Part shown: in pieces, positions 25,590-37,345 of the stretch
Layout: every line of letters begins with the position of its first letter
How positions within the stretch are numbered: position 1 is the stretch's first letter
Source of the DNA: Rostratula benghalensis
Lineage: Eukaryota > Chordata > Aves > Charadriiformes > Rostratulidae
NCBI GenBank assembly: GCA_013399305.1
Contig: VXAI01000035.1
Location: forward strand, 5,526,646 to 5,590,645
DNA: 64,000 nt
Direction of reading: 5' to 3'
Program-made: the position numbers and the translations under genes
Notes under the pieces: generated by a model
The model's database searches: none
What the model saw: only the letters and a program-made list of their open reading frames with translations
What the model was told of the DNA's origin: nothing

Positions 25590-26543
25590 GGCTGGGGATC
25601 TCTTTGGTGAAAGTCTGCTATGTGTTAGCAAGTAACTGTTCAAACACAGATGCTGCCTGTGTCAGGGAGGCTTTTTGCTCGGGAAGTACAGACAAATATT
25701 GATCCTCTATTGAGCCTGGAGAGCAGGGGGGAGCAGCCTGGTGACGTGCACTCGGAGCTGAAAGAGGTCCCACAGCACAGGAATTGAGGATACTGAAGGG
25801 CCTCTTATTTGCTGATCGGGCACAGCTTGACGTGTGTCTAATCCCCCCAGCCAGTGTGGTCATGGGGGTTTAGCTTTAACCAATTTCTAATTAAAAGTGT
25901 TTACAGATGAGCACTTTATTTACCCAGCATTAATTATAAAGGGCTTTACTCTAGCAAGGAGCAAACGAGTTTCCTGTCTGCTGTAGCAAAACCCTTGCTG
26001 GGAGCTCGCTTTCCCCAGAAGGTCCATAATAAAGTTATTATAACGACAGCCTTTGTGATGAGATCCTGAGCAGATGGGGGCAGGAGAGCTGGGAGTGTTT
26101 CCACCACACATGCCCCCACTGTCACAGGTTTAGGAGTCCCCTGTTTCCATGTTTTCTGCCTGGATGTTTGCCAGTCACCATCCAAGGTCTTCTGGGTCCA
26201 GAAGTCGTTAGTTTAAACCCCGGCGTAATCACGTATTAAGTTAATACATGTGTGAAATGAAAGCAGGAGGATATTGGCTGGTTTAAGATGCTCTCTGTGG
26301 TTGGAAAAGGACTGAGTGAGCAGGGGACACACAGGATTGTGGCTCTGCGGGTCCGTATGTGTCCATAACAAGCAGCAGCCTGTCTCCCGGTAGCTCGAAC
26401 AGGGCCAAAAGCTAAGTGTTTTTTCACGTTTATCTGCTTTTTTTGGTTGAGTCGAACCCAAGTTTTTTTCCTCCACACATTTTGACAAGATTTCTCAGAA
26501 GGAGAAAGCCAGTTGGGAAATTTTCATTGCAGAGCAATTATGA

Positions 26544-26563
26544 CAAAACAAAACAAAACAAAA
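26544..26563. repeat. CAAAA pentanucleotide repeat
   Basis: Four perfect CAAAA units in tandem. Confidence 0.9.
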
Positions 26564-27121
26564 GAGTTCATTTTGAAATCTCAAGTTTAACAAATTATTC
26601 CTTTTAAATTTTCTATATATTTTTTCTTTATTTCTCTACAACTAATATTTTAGTGTATGTTGTAACAGCCTGTAATTCTATACACATCTGTAACAAAGAG
26701 CCTTCCAAAACTGCTGTACTTGAGAAATTTCGGTTCCTGGGAACGCAGGCTCCAAGATGTTGACATTTCCCACACAATTTGCTGTTCTGGCAATTTTTAG
26801 TGATAGCCACCACCTCATGCAGAACTGCTAACGCAGTATGTGGGAATAAGGGATCAGGTGCTAAGAGCCAGGTTCAGCCTCCTCTCTTTACAGTAATGTC
26901 CCTTGATTTATTAAATAAGGAGTTTTGTTGGACTTTTCATTCCTTTGTCAGGCTTTTCTGGTCCTAATTAAATTTCATTTTTTAACTTGTAAAGAAATTA
27001 TTTCTTTAAAATTCAAAAGAGAAGCTCCAGATACCATAGCCAAGAACTGACACACAGGAAGAAACAAGACTAATTTTGTTCATTGCTTGTATACATCTAT
27101 ACATCTGGAGATGTATATGTA

Positions 27122-27546
27122 TGGCCGGGAGAACAAATCTTATGAAGAGTGATTGAAGGAGCTGGGACTGTTTAGTTTGAGGAAGAGGAGGCTGAGGGAA
27201 GACTTCATTGCTCTCTACAACTACTTGAAAGGACATTGTAGAGAGGTTGGTGCTGGTCTCTTCTCACATGTAATCAGTGATAGAATGAGAGGGAATGGCC
27301 TCAAGCTGCAGCAGGGTAGGTTTAGGCTGAACATTAGGAAAGAATTTTTTCCAGAAAGAGTGGTCAGACACTGGAATAGGCTTCCCAGGGAGGTGGTCGA
27401 GTCCCCATCCTTGAATGTGTCTAAAAGTCATTTAGATGTGGTGTTGGGGAATGTGGTGTAGGAGAGGAATTTGTAGAATAGGGCTGATGGTTGGACTCGA
27501 TGATCCCAAGGGTCTCTTCCAACCTGAATGATTCTATCATTCTATG
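27122..27546 (+). mobile_element. CR1 retrotransposon, 3' end with open ORF2 tail
   Basis: One of the two best-preserved CR1 tails here. Blocks in order are GAACAAATCTTATGAAGAGT, AAGGAGCTGGGACTGTTTAG, CTCTCTACAACTACTTGAAA, TTGTAGAGAGGTTGGTGCTG, AATGAGAGGGAATGGCCTCA, GACACTGGAATAGGCTTCCC, GGTTGGACTCGATGATCCCA, CTTCCAACCTGAATGATTCT and two terminal octamers (ATTCTATC, ATTCTATG). It is 5'-truncated, as nearly all genomic CR1 copies are. The 3' untranslated part after the TAG at 27459-27461 is about 85 bp. Confidence 0.97.
27153..27461 (+). pseudogene. C-terminal ~100 residues of CR1 ORF2, still open
   Basis: An uninterrupted frame of 102 codons ending at a TAG encodes the conserved C-terminal tail of the CR1 ORF2 polyprotein: [11 protein letters not shown], then [55 protein letters not shown] and a C-terminal VVLGNVV. 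The apparent start ATG is internal to the ancestral frame. The reverse transcriptase and endonuclease domains lie upstream in full elements and are absent. An open frame this long in a dead copy suggests modest age, not function. Confidence 0.85.
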
Positions 27547-29046
27547 TTTCTACAATCTAGATTGAATTAAACTTTTTCTAAAAAAGCTGCCGTGACATAA
27601 TGCCCAGGTAACAAACTGGTGTTAGCTATTGCCTTGTGAGTGTCGTGTTGTGATTCAGATGGTTTTTCTTTAAAGTTCACCTCCAGAGACACATTCTGGT
27701 AAAAAAGTATATTTGATCATGCATAGCACATCACACATTTCAGGAGCAATCTGTAAATCTGACATCTTCTGCCTTGCGTTTCTTTCATACCCTATATACA
27801 AGATGATTGTTCTTACCATGATCCAGTACACAACCTTGCAATACTTATGTTTAAGACCTCTCAGTCTAAACCCAAAATATCATCTTTTAATAATATGGGG
27901 GGAAAAAAGAAGGTCCAGGAGGCATCATCATTAAAGAACCTCGTAAATCTGTGTCACAGATCGTTTTGGCTCGTTATACTCCAGCTGCATTAGCTACGCT
28001 GTGGACTGGTTCCTCCCCACACTTCCCTGTGGAGAAAGATGCTTTTAGTGCCAACGTCACCTTGGGGTGAGTGGGTGGCTTTTCCTTCCTGTCACACGTC
28101 TCCCCATGTTGCCTGGTCACACCTAGAGAGAGATGCTGGCCTGTGGTGAGAGTTCATGGTGTCTGAGGAAGCGGTAGGGGTGGTGGTGGTGGGGTTGTTC
28201 CAGGCTTTACTTTGCTGTGAATTTGCATAAGGCTGTATTATTCAGCACAGCAGTTCCCCCACAATCCTTAGGGTAAAGTTGTGTTCTAGGCTGGTGCCCT
28301 GTCTGCAATGAATATGCCTGTGAAAGCCCGATTAATGCCAAATTACACTTAAGGGAAATCTTTACCTTCAGCTATGATATTGTAAATTATTGAATGCTGC
28401 AGAGAAAATTACCACACGGTCCTTCTAAAAATACCTACCTCTGTCATAGTCATACAGAGCTTCAAAAGGTTTATTGAGGGAGACTGGGAGATTAATTTCC
28501 GTTAAAGATGCAATTTCCTTATTTTTAAAAAAATATAATTTAAATGGTGTTGTAAAAGCTAAGTTAAAAATAAAGGGGAATCATATGAATTCAGAGCCAT
28601 GTGCTCACTGCAAAACATAGCAAGAGTTGTGCTATTCTAAAGCAAGAAAGCAAAGGAGGGATCAGGGACCGGTGACCGCATGAGGGACCTTGGTTTGCTC
28701 TGGTTGTGGTGCAAACGATGCATTTCATGTCTTGGACAATCACTGGAGCCTGCATAAGCAGGGGATCAGTCATGATGGTGACAGGGATGTGCTGGGGATG
28801 AGGAGAGTGAGAAACTGGGGCTTTCCTTGGGCGAGCTGGGTTACAAGCTCAGCCTTTGGTCTGCTGCAGGATCCTTTCCAGGGTCCTGTGTAGTGTTTGT
28901 GTGAGGCTTAAGTGGTTTGGTGCCTTCTCAGGCAGATGGGATCTGGGAAGCCTCTGCATAGGTGGGAAGTGCCTCCAGCAGCAAATAGATCTCACTCACT
29001 CCTGACCAAAGCTGTGGCATCTCTGCATCTGTTACAGGGTTTTAGA
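27547..29046. other. Non-coding stretch between two opposed CR1 copies
   Basis: No gene recognised. A G-rich GGGGTGGTGGTGGTGGGG patch occurs at about 28177-28195, and 28,200-28,560 is AT-rich and complex with no repeat signature. The stretch is the would-be loop between the plus-strand CR1 at 27122 and the minus-strand CR1 at 29047. Confidence 0.5.
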
Positions 29047-29364
29047 AATCACAGAATCATCATGGTTGGGAAAGACCTCTGAGATTGTAGAGTCCAACCA
29101 TACATACACAAAAGCCCACTACAATCTTAGCCACTAGAGCATGCCCTGAAGTGCCACGTCACCATGCTTCTTAAATACCTCTAGGGATGGTGAGTCAGCC
29201 ACCCCCTGGGCAGACCATTCCCGTGCCTGGCCACTCTTTCAGTAAAATAATTCTTCCTAATATCCAGTCTTAACCTCCCCAGCCGCAACTTCAGACCATT
29301 TCCTCTTGGAAACTTGGGAGAAGAGGCCAGCACCCACTTCTCTACAACCTCCTTTCAATTGCAG
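29047..29364 (-). mobile_element. CR1 retrotransposon, 3' end fragment (antisense)
   Basis: Reverse-complement CR1 tail: ATCACAGAATCATCATGGTT at its 3' end, GACCTCTGAGATTGTAGAGTCC, CATGCCCTGAAGTGCCACGT, ATACCTCTAGGGATGGTGAG, CCCCTGGGCAGACCATTCC, CGCAACTTCAGACCATTTCC and GTAGAGAAGTGGGTGCTGGC when read on the minus strand. The GGCACTTCAGGGCATGCTCTAGTG-type segment is shared with the plus-strand copy at 34725-35208, so the two belong to one subfamily in opposite orientation. Confidence 0.96.
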
Positions 29365-30997
29365 TGAATTGATGAACTCTTTCCAGAGAATTGCCCATAT
29401 GGTGAAATGTGTCCCATGAAAAATACCTCCAGCATTCCTGGCAGGATCAGCTGGGCACCAGTATGGGCGTGGGAGCGGAATAGTTACGGGTGGGACCCAA
29501 GGCAGGAATGTTCTGAGCACTGGTTCAGAATGGCAAGGGAGTTGCTTGGCCTGGTGGGTCATCCTCGGTAGGTACAAACCCAGACTGTAAGGACAGTCCA
29601 ACAGCCATCCCCCCCATCAAACACCGAATGCTGCAGGCTGGGCACTGGCTTGGTAAGTGAGATGGCTTCGAGCCTCCGTCCATGGCAAGCAAGACAGCAG
29701 ATGAGAAGAACCTTTGCTTTAGGAAAGCCCTTCACGTGGTGTTAGCAGCGCACGATGCTTTATTTTTACATCCATAGTAGCCAGGCATCGTGGCTTCTTT
29801 GTGAGTGGGGCCTCAAGTCCCCAGGTGAGCAAAAAAAGCCAAGCCCTAATCCCACAGATCTCCAGCTGCTGTTTTATATTTTTAATCTGGCATGTATGGA
29901 GGCCTTTTAGACCACGTAAGCCTATGGGTTTTAAAGATCCACCCCGCCAATTTACAGACTGTAAGTAATGACTTTGTCAGTAATTTGCTATAGGGCCTCA
30001 GTGAAAAATCATTTCACACCCAGGTCCATCGTGTACCCCAAGCATCATCTGACGCCAGCAGGGTTTCCTCGACCGCCCTGCTCTGCCTCCCCTCCTCCCT
30101 CACACTCGGTACATGATTTCATTTAAAACAACGGTGAAAGATGTGAAAGAAGATCCACACAGCAAGATGTAAAGCCCTCCGGTCTGTCAGCATGCCGGGA
30201 GGCGGGGGGTGTGGAAAGACCATCAAGGGCAGGAGAATTGTAACCTGAGAGTCGACAAATTCAGAATCTTCACAATTAGGGGTTAGCTTTGGTAGGCAAG
30301 GAGAAGTTTGGATGGTGGTCCAAGGTTTTATTAACAAGAACACTCCCTGATGATGGCAGCATTGAGATCTTGGCCCCAAGCAAGAACCAGGCTCCTTCAT
30401 TCTGTGACACCAAACTGGAAATTTGAAGAGGCTCATAATGCTTTCCACTTTGACAGCACTTCTTCAATTCAGACACCATCTAGGCATTAATAAATGAGAC
30501 CTCTTGACATCTTTGCTGTGAGTAGAACTACATGGCAAATGGATTTTCCAATTTGTTGAGGTTTTGGGAAGCAAGCAAAAGAAATTTTGTTCCATGTTGG
30601 AACAAAAAAAAGCAGAATTGTTTTGGGTCATTTGAAACATTTTCAATATATTCAAAGCACTTCATTCAGGTTTCAACCCCTTATAATTTAATAGAAAGTA
30701 GAGTCTATTTTAAAGAGAGTCATTTTGCAGAACAAAACTGAACTTTTGAGTGGAAGTATGGAAATAGACCATTTGAATCTTAAAAAAATATTTCCCTGAA
30801 TTTTTCCAGTAAAGAAATATTTTCATAATGACTATAATTTTATTTTTAAACAGTTTAATTAAAACAAGAGCTTTTCTAAAGAAAACTCGACATCCAGTTG
30901 ATAGCTTGTGTTAGCTCTCTCTGTTTCTTGTCTTTCCAGGCTGTTCTTCTTCCTACCAGATCTAGTTCTCAACTGTGGCTAAGTTTAAACCCTTGGG

Positions 30998-31031
30998 TTT
31001 CCTTCTCTTTCTTTTTTTTTTTTTTTCCCAG
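30998..31031 (+). repeat. Long pyrimidine/poly-T tract ending in CAG
   Basis: 32 consecutive pyrimidines including T15 (31012-31026), followed by AG at 31030-31031. It has the shape of a strong 3' splice acceptor on the plus strand, but downstream frames close quickly (longest about 13 codons), so no coding exon is supported. Confidence 0.5.
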
Positions 31032-32739
31032 GGAACCATCCTGTATAGGCACCACACTTAAGAGGATCTTCTAAGGTGTCCCCTTCTACCAGGGGACAGC
31101 TTCAGGCATGGGCCTGGGACTGTTGAAATTTCCTTGTTAGCTTCAGAATATATTATGAAGAAAGTTTAATGAAAACTGATGCATTTCCGTGGAAATTTTC
31201 CAATTTCAACCAATTGGTATTTTCTAACAAAGAACTTTTTGTTACAAAGAGTCCTGTCCGGTTTTCCTACCTCAATTAGGTCTTTAAAAAACAGACACAA
31301 ACGTAACTGGGTAACAGCAGGAAAGGGGATGGAAATCTGAAAAATATTAGGAGAAAACAGGGAGATAGCTACCATTTTTGAAGCAGGTGGGGGGACACAT
31401 CCAGAACTGCACAGCCCTGAAGATACAAGATCCACACTTTCCTGTGTGCATCTTTCTGTGCCGGCTGCCACGTTCAGTTGGAGAAATCACCCAGGTCGAT
31501 GAAATTTATGAAGTTGCCCAGTGATGGGTCTGCATTGTAAATAAAGGCAAATTAGCTGGCAGTATGTTAGCACATATTTCACGTGTGTCGCGGTGTAATA
31601 ATGAAGCTTGTATCAAAGCCTGCAACACCATCTGAGTTTTATGTGCCCCGTTTCCTACATGTTTTGAACAGTGGAACCAATTTATAACGTAATGATTTTT
31701 CCATACATAATTTCTTTCTTATGATTTCCATAACTCGGGGTTTTTACTATGGCTGGGGCTGAAGGAGAGCCTCGTAAAGGATATGAAAAGAGGGTTGGCT
31801 AAAGTGTCTCATAAAAAAAAAAAAATAAAATGAATAAAATAGAGCGATTTGCTAGTGACTCTCTATGGGTCTGATTGTGTCTTGAATTTTGGACCATGCC
31901 AGCAGCCAACAACCTGCACTCCCGACCGCCTTCACACCAAGCAGCCTTTCACACCAGGCATGTGGCAATGCTGGCTGCTGGCACGGCAGATGACAAAGTG
32001 GGGGTCGGTGGACCAGGAGGAAAGGGTGGGGGGAAGCTTGGCTACCTCTGCTCATTCACCAGCCAACGGGGAGGCATAGAAATTTACTCCCGGTTTAAGC
32101 CAATCTGAGGGTGTGTTGATGAAGTGGTTTGAAAAGCTCTGCACGGAGTTACAGAGGCACGAGTACGTGCCCTGCTCTCATGCCGGGCCCTGCCTCCCAT
32201 CAAAGATAAAAAATAAGCTGTAAAAGCAACTGAGAATTAAAAGAGGGTTGGATATGCTGTTTGCCAGGCACTGTTAGTACAGGAGCCAGATTGTCTTAAT
32301 TGTGCTGGGAACTGGATGGGGCAGGTCAGGGTACCTGTACTGGGGGAGCAAGCTCTTTTCTCTGGTTAGCATCACTTTGTGAGCATCATGGAACCAGTGA
32401 ATAAAACCCCACCACCATTTTTAGGCAGACAAGACAATTTAACCTTAAAAGCTCACTTGGCAGTCAAAGGACATCTTACACTCTATAGAGAAAAAAAAAA
32501 ACAAAAACCAAAAACATAAGGAAAGGAGGGGGAACCCCCAAATATTCATTTCAGCCATTTCAAGACAAGCCTTCCAGCTTTTGTTTCCAATTGGAAATTA
32601 GTAATTTTGAAAGACTTTTAATTGAGGTAAGGTTAGAAAAGGAAAACTTTAAGCACTGAAGTACTGCCTTTTAAATTAGAACAAAAAGCGAAGTTTGACC
32701 TGAATGAAAGTTTTTGCTTGTGTTTTAGCTTCATTGAGG

Positions 32740-32759
32740 CCCCCCCCCTCCCCCCCCCC
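32740..32759. repeat. Poly-C tract C9 T C10
   Basis: Nineteen C with one T interruption. The minus strand is G10 A G9, a potential G-quadruplex; the plus strand could form an i-motif. Confidence 0.9.
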
Positions 32760-33023
32760 ATAAATTTGCTCCAAAGCCGGCCTTGGTTGAGTCAAAACAC
32801 TGTTTTAATTCCCACCTGTTTCCACTCACAAATTGAAAAAAAAAATAGTGTGTTATCTCTGAATTGCAGTATCTTCTGCTCCTGAGACGGTGCTATACAT
32901 CCACCATCCTTGCCCACTGCTGTGCATCTCTGGGCCACATACATCAGGGCTTTTCAAACATTGTAAGTGAGCTGCCTTACCCCACCTTGCTCTCCTTTCC
33001 TGCCGGACCCCAGTCCCATATGC

Positions 33024-33080
33024 ACTATAATATATATATTATAGTATATATATATAGTATATATATGCATATATATAATC
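33024..33080. repeat. AT-rich low-complexity patch with perfect palindromes
   Basis: Alternating TA/AT sequence. 33024-33045 is a perfect 22-bp palindrome starting ACTATAATATA, and 33061-33078 (ATATATATGCATATATAT) is a perfect 18-bp one. Cruciform-prone and likely length-variable. Confidence 0.9.
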
Positions 33081-34724
33081 CCTGCAAAAAAGCAACCTCT
33101 CAATCAAAGCTCCCAAGTTACCTCTTTGCTTTAGAAACACAGTCCTGTCTCTATCAAAGCCCTGACCTTTGGTTTCCCTTGCTCTAAGTCCTAGCAAAGG
33201 AAACCTTTTATAGATACATGCTTTTCTTCCCCCCCCACCCCAACCTGGGAAGGGTTTAGTTAGAAGCCAGTGCTTGGTGAGCTGATACAGGTCTTTTGCC
33301 TTATACTTTTTTCCTTATGCAGGAGGATGCTGAGGGATTAAGGAGAAGGGGGGCAGAGGGGAGAGGCAGGTGAGGAATAGGGAACACCTGGCCTAAGAAA
33401 CACCAGCTTTATGAATCCGTGATATTAAATCCTTTCAGCTGTGTCCTTTGTATCTCTACAGCATCACTTCCACCATCAGCCCAAGGTCAGCTTGAGAATT
33501 TACTTTTTTCCTCTCTTTCTTTCTGTTTTGGTAAGCTTCCCTACGTACTGTTCAGCTGCAAAAAATTATTTTGGATTTATTTTTCTGTACAAAACTGTCT
33601 ATCAAATGTGTATCCTGTCAGTACTGTAACCTTATCCTGTCACAGGGAGGAGTTAAGAAACTGTCCAGTTAATACATCAGATGATTCAGGTCTCGTCCGA
33701 ACTAACGAGCATCACAGAAAACAAAATAACTGGGTGGCAGACAAGAACATGCAAATATTCCTTCCTATCATTTTTCCCATTTTTAATTCCCCGAGTTTCC
33801 TCTTGGGAGAGGGTAGACCTTTCTCCAGGTTACAGCTATAAGATTGCTTATTCAGCTAGGGAGAAATCACGTGTTGATTGGAGCTGGTTTGGGTACGGAT
33901 GTGGTCACACTGTCATGCTAATCTGCTCGAGCTTTAGTTCTGCCAAGTGGGTTTGAAGACCCTACAGACCCTGTGTGATAGGTGAGTGAGAGCCAAGCTG
34001 CCTCAGAGAAAATACATATTCTTAAGCAATCTCTGCTGTGTTTAGAAATTGATGTGGACAGTGTGGCTGTATGAACCAGGCATTCCTCCTAATCAATGTA
34101 TCTGCCAGACACTAATGACGTCCTTTTCCTAGAAATGTATTACTTGTAATCCAGAGAAATTAGTATTGTGGGTTCACCCCACGTGACTTTTGTCTCAGCT
34201 GGATAAATAGCATGAATCACTTTCCCCTTTCAAAGCCTCTCAGCTGCTCAGCTCCAAATACCCATTTAATCTGACTTTATAAGTTAATAAATCACTCACG
34301 ATAATTAAGCCTTAGCTCTATGTGCCAGCAGAGCACTGGGGAAGGAGAATGGGTTGAAGCTAGTCCTGTGTCTTATAAACCTTTTTGCACCAGAACTATA
34401 TTTCCTGGGGTGGTGGGAGCTTGGTGCTGTCGTGTTTGCTGGGTTTAAGATGTGATCATTAAGCTGATGACTGGCTGCCACGTGGAGGCTGTATCTTCCC
34501 AGGAATTAACAATAGCTGGGGCTGTTTGCAGGGTGAAGAGCAGGTCCCTGAGCTCTTCCTTGAAGAGGGGAAAGCCCTGGGCTCGGAGTTTGCTGGTCAC
34601 AGAAGTGTCTGGAAACCTTGCTGGAGTCTAGGCTTAAAGGTGGGGAGAAAGGGGACTGTATATCAGCTGACTTCAGCCAGTTAGGAGCTAATACAGTTGA
34701 AATGGCTTCTTTGGTGGCCAGTGA

Positions 34725-35208
34725 GGGGGTCTAGAGAGCAAGTCCTGTGAGGAGCAGCTGAGAGAGCTGAGCTTGTTTACTTTGGAGAAGAGGAGGCTTA
34801 GGGGAAACTTTATTGCCCTCTATGAATAACTGAGAGGAGGTTGTAGAGAGGTGGGTGCTGGCCTCTTCTCCCAAGTGTATAATGACAGACCTAGAGGAAA
34901 CAACATGAAATTGCAGCAGAGAAGCTTTAAACTGGGTATTAGGACAAATTTCTTTATTGAGAGTGTGATTAGTAACTAGAACAGCCTGCCCAGGGAGGTG
35001 GCTGAGTCACCATCCCTGGAGGTATTCAAGACACCTGTAGATGTGGCACTTCAGGGCATGCTCTAGTGCCCAACATTGTTGGGTGTGGTGGTTGTTGCTG
35101 TGGTGGGGTTTTATTGGGTGTGTGTGGGATTTTTTGGGTATTTTATATGTTTGTTTATGGTTGGACTCGATGGCCTCAAAGGTCCCTTCCAACCATGAAG
35201 ATTCTGTG
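34725..35208 (+). mobile_element. CR1 retrotransposon, 3' end, with TG-rich linker and stops
   Basis: CR1 tail with GAGAGAGCTGAGCTTGTTTA, GGAGAAGAGGAGGCTTAGGG, GTTGTAGAGAGGTGGGTGCT, CCCAGGGAGGTGGCTGAGTC, CATCCCTGGAGGTATTCAAG, GTTGGACTCGATGGCCTCAA and terminal ATTCTGTG. The ORF2 frame is dead: TAA at 34827-34829 falls in the LYNYL motif and TAG at 34977-34979 replaces the Trp of HWN. Between the frame's end and the GGTTGGACTCGATG block lies a TG/T-rich linker (about 35077-35158), longer than in the copy at 27122. Only one terminal octamer remains. Confidence 0.95.
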
Positions 35209-36386
35209 GAGGAGACGCACGTAATCCACATAGCTAAGACATGTTGAGGGTGTATTTGCTTTTATTGTGAGCAGAGATGGGGTCTGGATGTCCAGTCCTC
35301 TTCTGCCCATGTTGTGTTTATACAGAGTCAAACGGGGGTCACCTGCCTGGAATAAAACCCCTCCTGCCTGGCAGCATAGGTGTGCTCAGGAATTGTCTGT
35401 GTGTGGGTTTATGTGTTTCATAAGTATCCCAGTCTGAAATCAAAGTGCATTTGCAGAGCCCCCCCTCTTAAGCTCAGTAGGACACAGCCAGGTTTTTTGG
35501 GGGTATCTGAGCTGCTATGATCTACCTTCTGTATTTTAGGGAAGATGGTGTGAGTATGTGCTCCCCAGGCAAGCTGTGGATTTTTGAAAGGAAACATAAC
35601 CTGGCTTGGAACTCCACCTTCTCTATTAATATTGTGGTCTGTACTGAATGGCATTGGGCAATTGATTTATTTTTCAGAGATATTGAGCATCCTGCTTTGC
35701 CCTGAGTCTAGTGAAGACTGTACAAAACAGCAAGTTACAAAACTGTACCTTGCCACGATACCTTGCACCTCTGGTTTGGTGTCTGCCTCTTACCTCCAGC
35801 CCCCAAATCTGTGAGGGCAGAGTCGTAGGTCACTTTTCTGTTGCAAACCTTTTCCCTTGATATCATAACCATCTTGCTCTGACCCCGTGCACTTTGGCTT
35901 TGCTGTGAGCAGAGATTTATACACAGGAAATGGAGAATATGACATTTTGTTTGTGCCACTGCATATGTGTAATATCTTTAATATGAAAGTAGTTGCCACT
36001 TAATTATACAGGCTAAAGACCTCCATTCAGTGTGTTGTGTACAATTTATGAGTCTCAGGTCTCCCAGACGTGCATTAGAGCCATGTGGCAACACCCAGGT
36101 GACTAACATTCCTTTTTAATTTAATTTCCTTACATAAATAGCTTCATTAAGGATCAGTTATTTGGGCAGAGAAAATACTATTTGAATAGGTCAGACTAAG
36201 CCATTGAATTTAGGACCCTGCTACTGTTACGGCTGAGAGCAGCACCTGACCTCAGTGTCACCCTCCTGTTTGATGGTTTGCTTTCACCTTTAGAGTGGGA
36301 ATCTCTCCAGTTACATATTTCTGAATTAATTCTACATGCAGGGTAGGACTGGAACTTTTGTGGGAGCAATACAAAGGAGGACGTTT

Positions 36387-36408
36387 TCAATCTCATGCAT
36401 GAGATTGA
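36387..36408. repeat. 22-bp perfect spacerless palindrome
   Basis: Left half TCAATCTCATG and right half CATGAGATTGA are exact reverse complements with no spacer. The centre is ATGCAT, flanked by CTC/GAG. Base composition is mixed, unlike the AT palindromes elsewhere in the window. It could bind a homodimeric factor or form a cruciform; no specific factor is claimed. Confidence 0.85.
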
Positions 36409-37305
36409 TCCTTTTGCTGGGATTTCCAATTTGTTTATTTTTCTCTTTGATAGAATGAAGTTTTCTTGCTTGCAGAGCCAGTTCACGTAACACCTAGAAA
36501 ACTGATAACTCTTTATCCTCTAGTTTTATATCTGGAAATAAATGGAAATCAATTAGACATTGCCAAACTTCTCGGGAAGCTCCTGTTGTGCTGCTCTCTG
36601 TAAGTGTGGATGCCTTAGGGTTTGTGGGACTCTGGTCCAAGCCTTCAGGCAGCGAAGGGGAGGGATAAGCATTGGAAATGGGATGAGCAGGGAGGTATCT
36701 CTTCATTCCTTGCACCAAGACTTGCAACACTTACACTGCATAACTCCTGTCAAAATATCTGTAAAGACAGATTAAACCAAAATTCCTCACTGATCATGGA
36801 AAAAATTATCTTCAGGCTTTTATATTAGGGAGTTTTTCCCTGATACTTCTTTAACTTACCCCTTTCACATGAGCAGGGATACAATTCATATTAAAATAAA
36901 GATCACTTTCTGAGGTAGCCAAGATTTTTCCCCACCCAGAAACGCCACCACATTGCAAGCCTCCAGGCTTCCTGCTCCTGCCAAAATTGTAAAACGTTGC
37001 CAGAAAGGTGAGTATTGCTGATGGCTTCGGTATTTCCACGCTATCTCCACAAGATTGAACTGCTAAAAGTATATTCTGGGAATGTGGGAAATAACGAGGC
37101 AGGTTGGACATTCTCATAGCTCCGCTCACTTACATGACATTGTGTAAACACGTGTAAGTGGTATAAACACTCTTTGTCCAGGATATAAGCCAAATCCTAA
37201 CTGTCTACAGGTAGGACCGAGCGCTCTCAGTAGACACACTGTTATATCATTATCTAGTATGTAGAAGCATCTGATTTTTATTACTCTCCAAGATGGGATA
37301 TCAGG

Positions 37306-37345
37306 CGCTCGGGACTATCGCCCTGAGTGTGTGTGCGAGGCGTCG
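37306..37345. other. Short CpG-dense patch
   Basis: Six CpG in 40 bp (37306, 37310, 37319, 37336, 37341, 37344). No coding frame of note crosses it. Candidate regulatory patch or chance. Confidence 0.35.

Larger units (their letters stand above)
21808..27121. other. Non-coding stretch, no gene recognised
   Basis: No gene seen. Contents are a T16 run at 24526-24541, a CpG-dense patch at 25547-25589, a CAAAA repeat at 26544-26563 and an imperfect duplication of CCTCCTTTTCCA at 22049-22080. Phrases such as GAGCCAAATCCTGC near 23010 recall old amniote repeats but stand alone. Confidence 0.5.
29365..34724. other. Non-coding stretch with homopolymer and AT-palindrome patches
   Basis: No gene recognised. 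Contents are a pyrimidine tract ending in CAG at 30998-31031, a C-rich run at 32740-32759, an AT palindrome cluster at 33024-33080 and C8AC4 at 33229-33241. AT-rich text at 30,560-30,860 and 31,160-31,260 may include worn-out old repeats that cannot be named. Confidence 0.5.
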
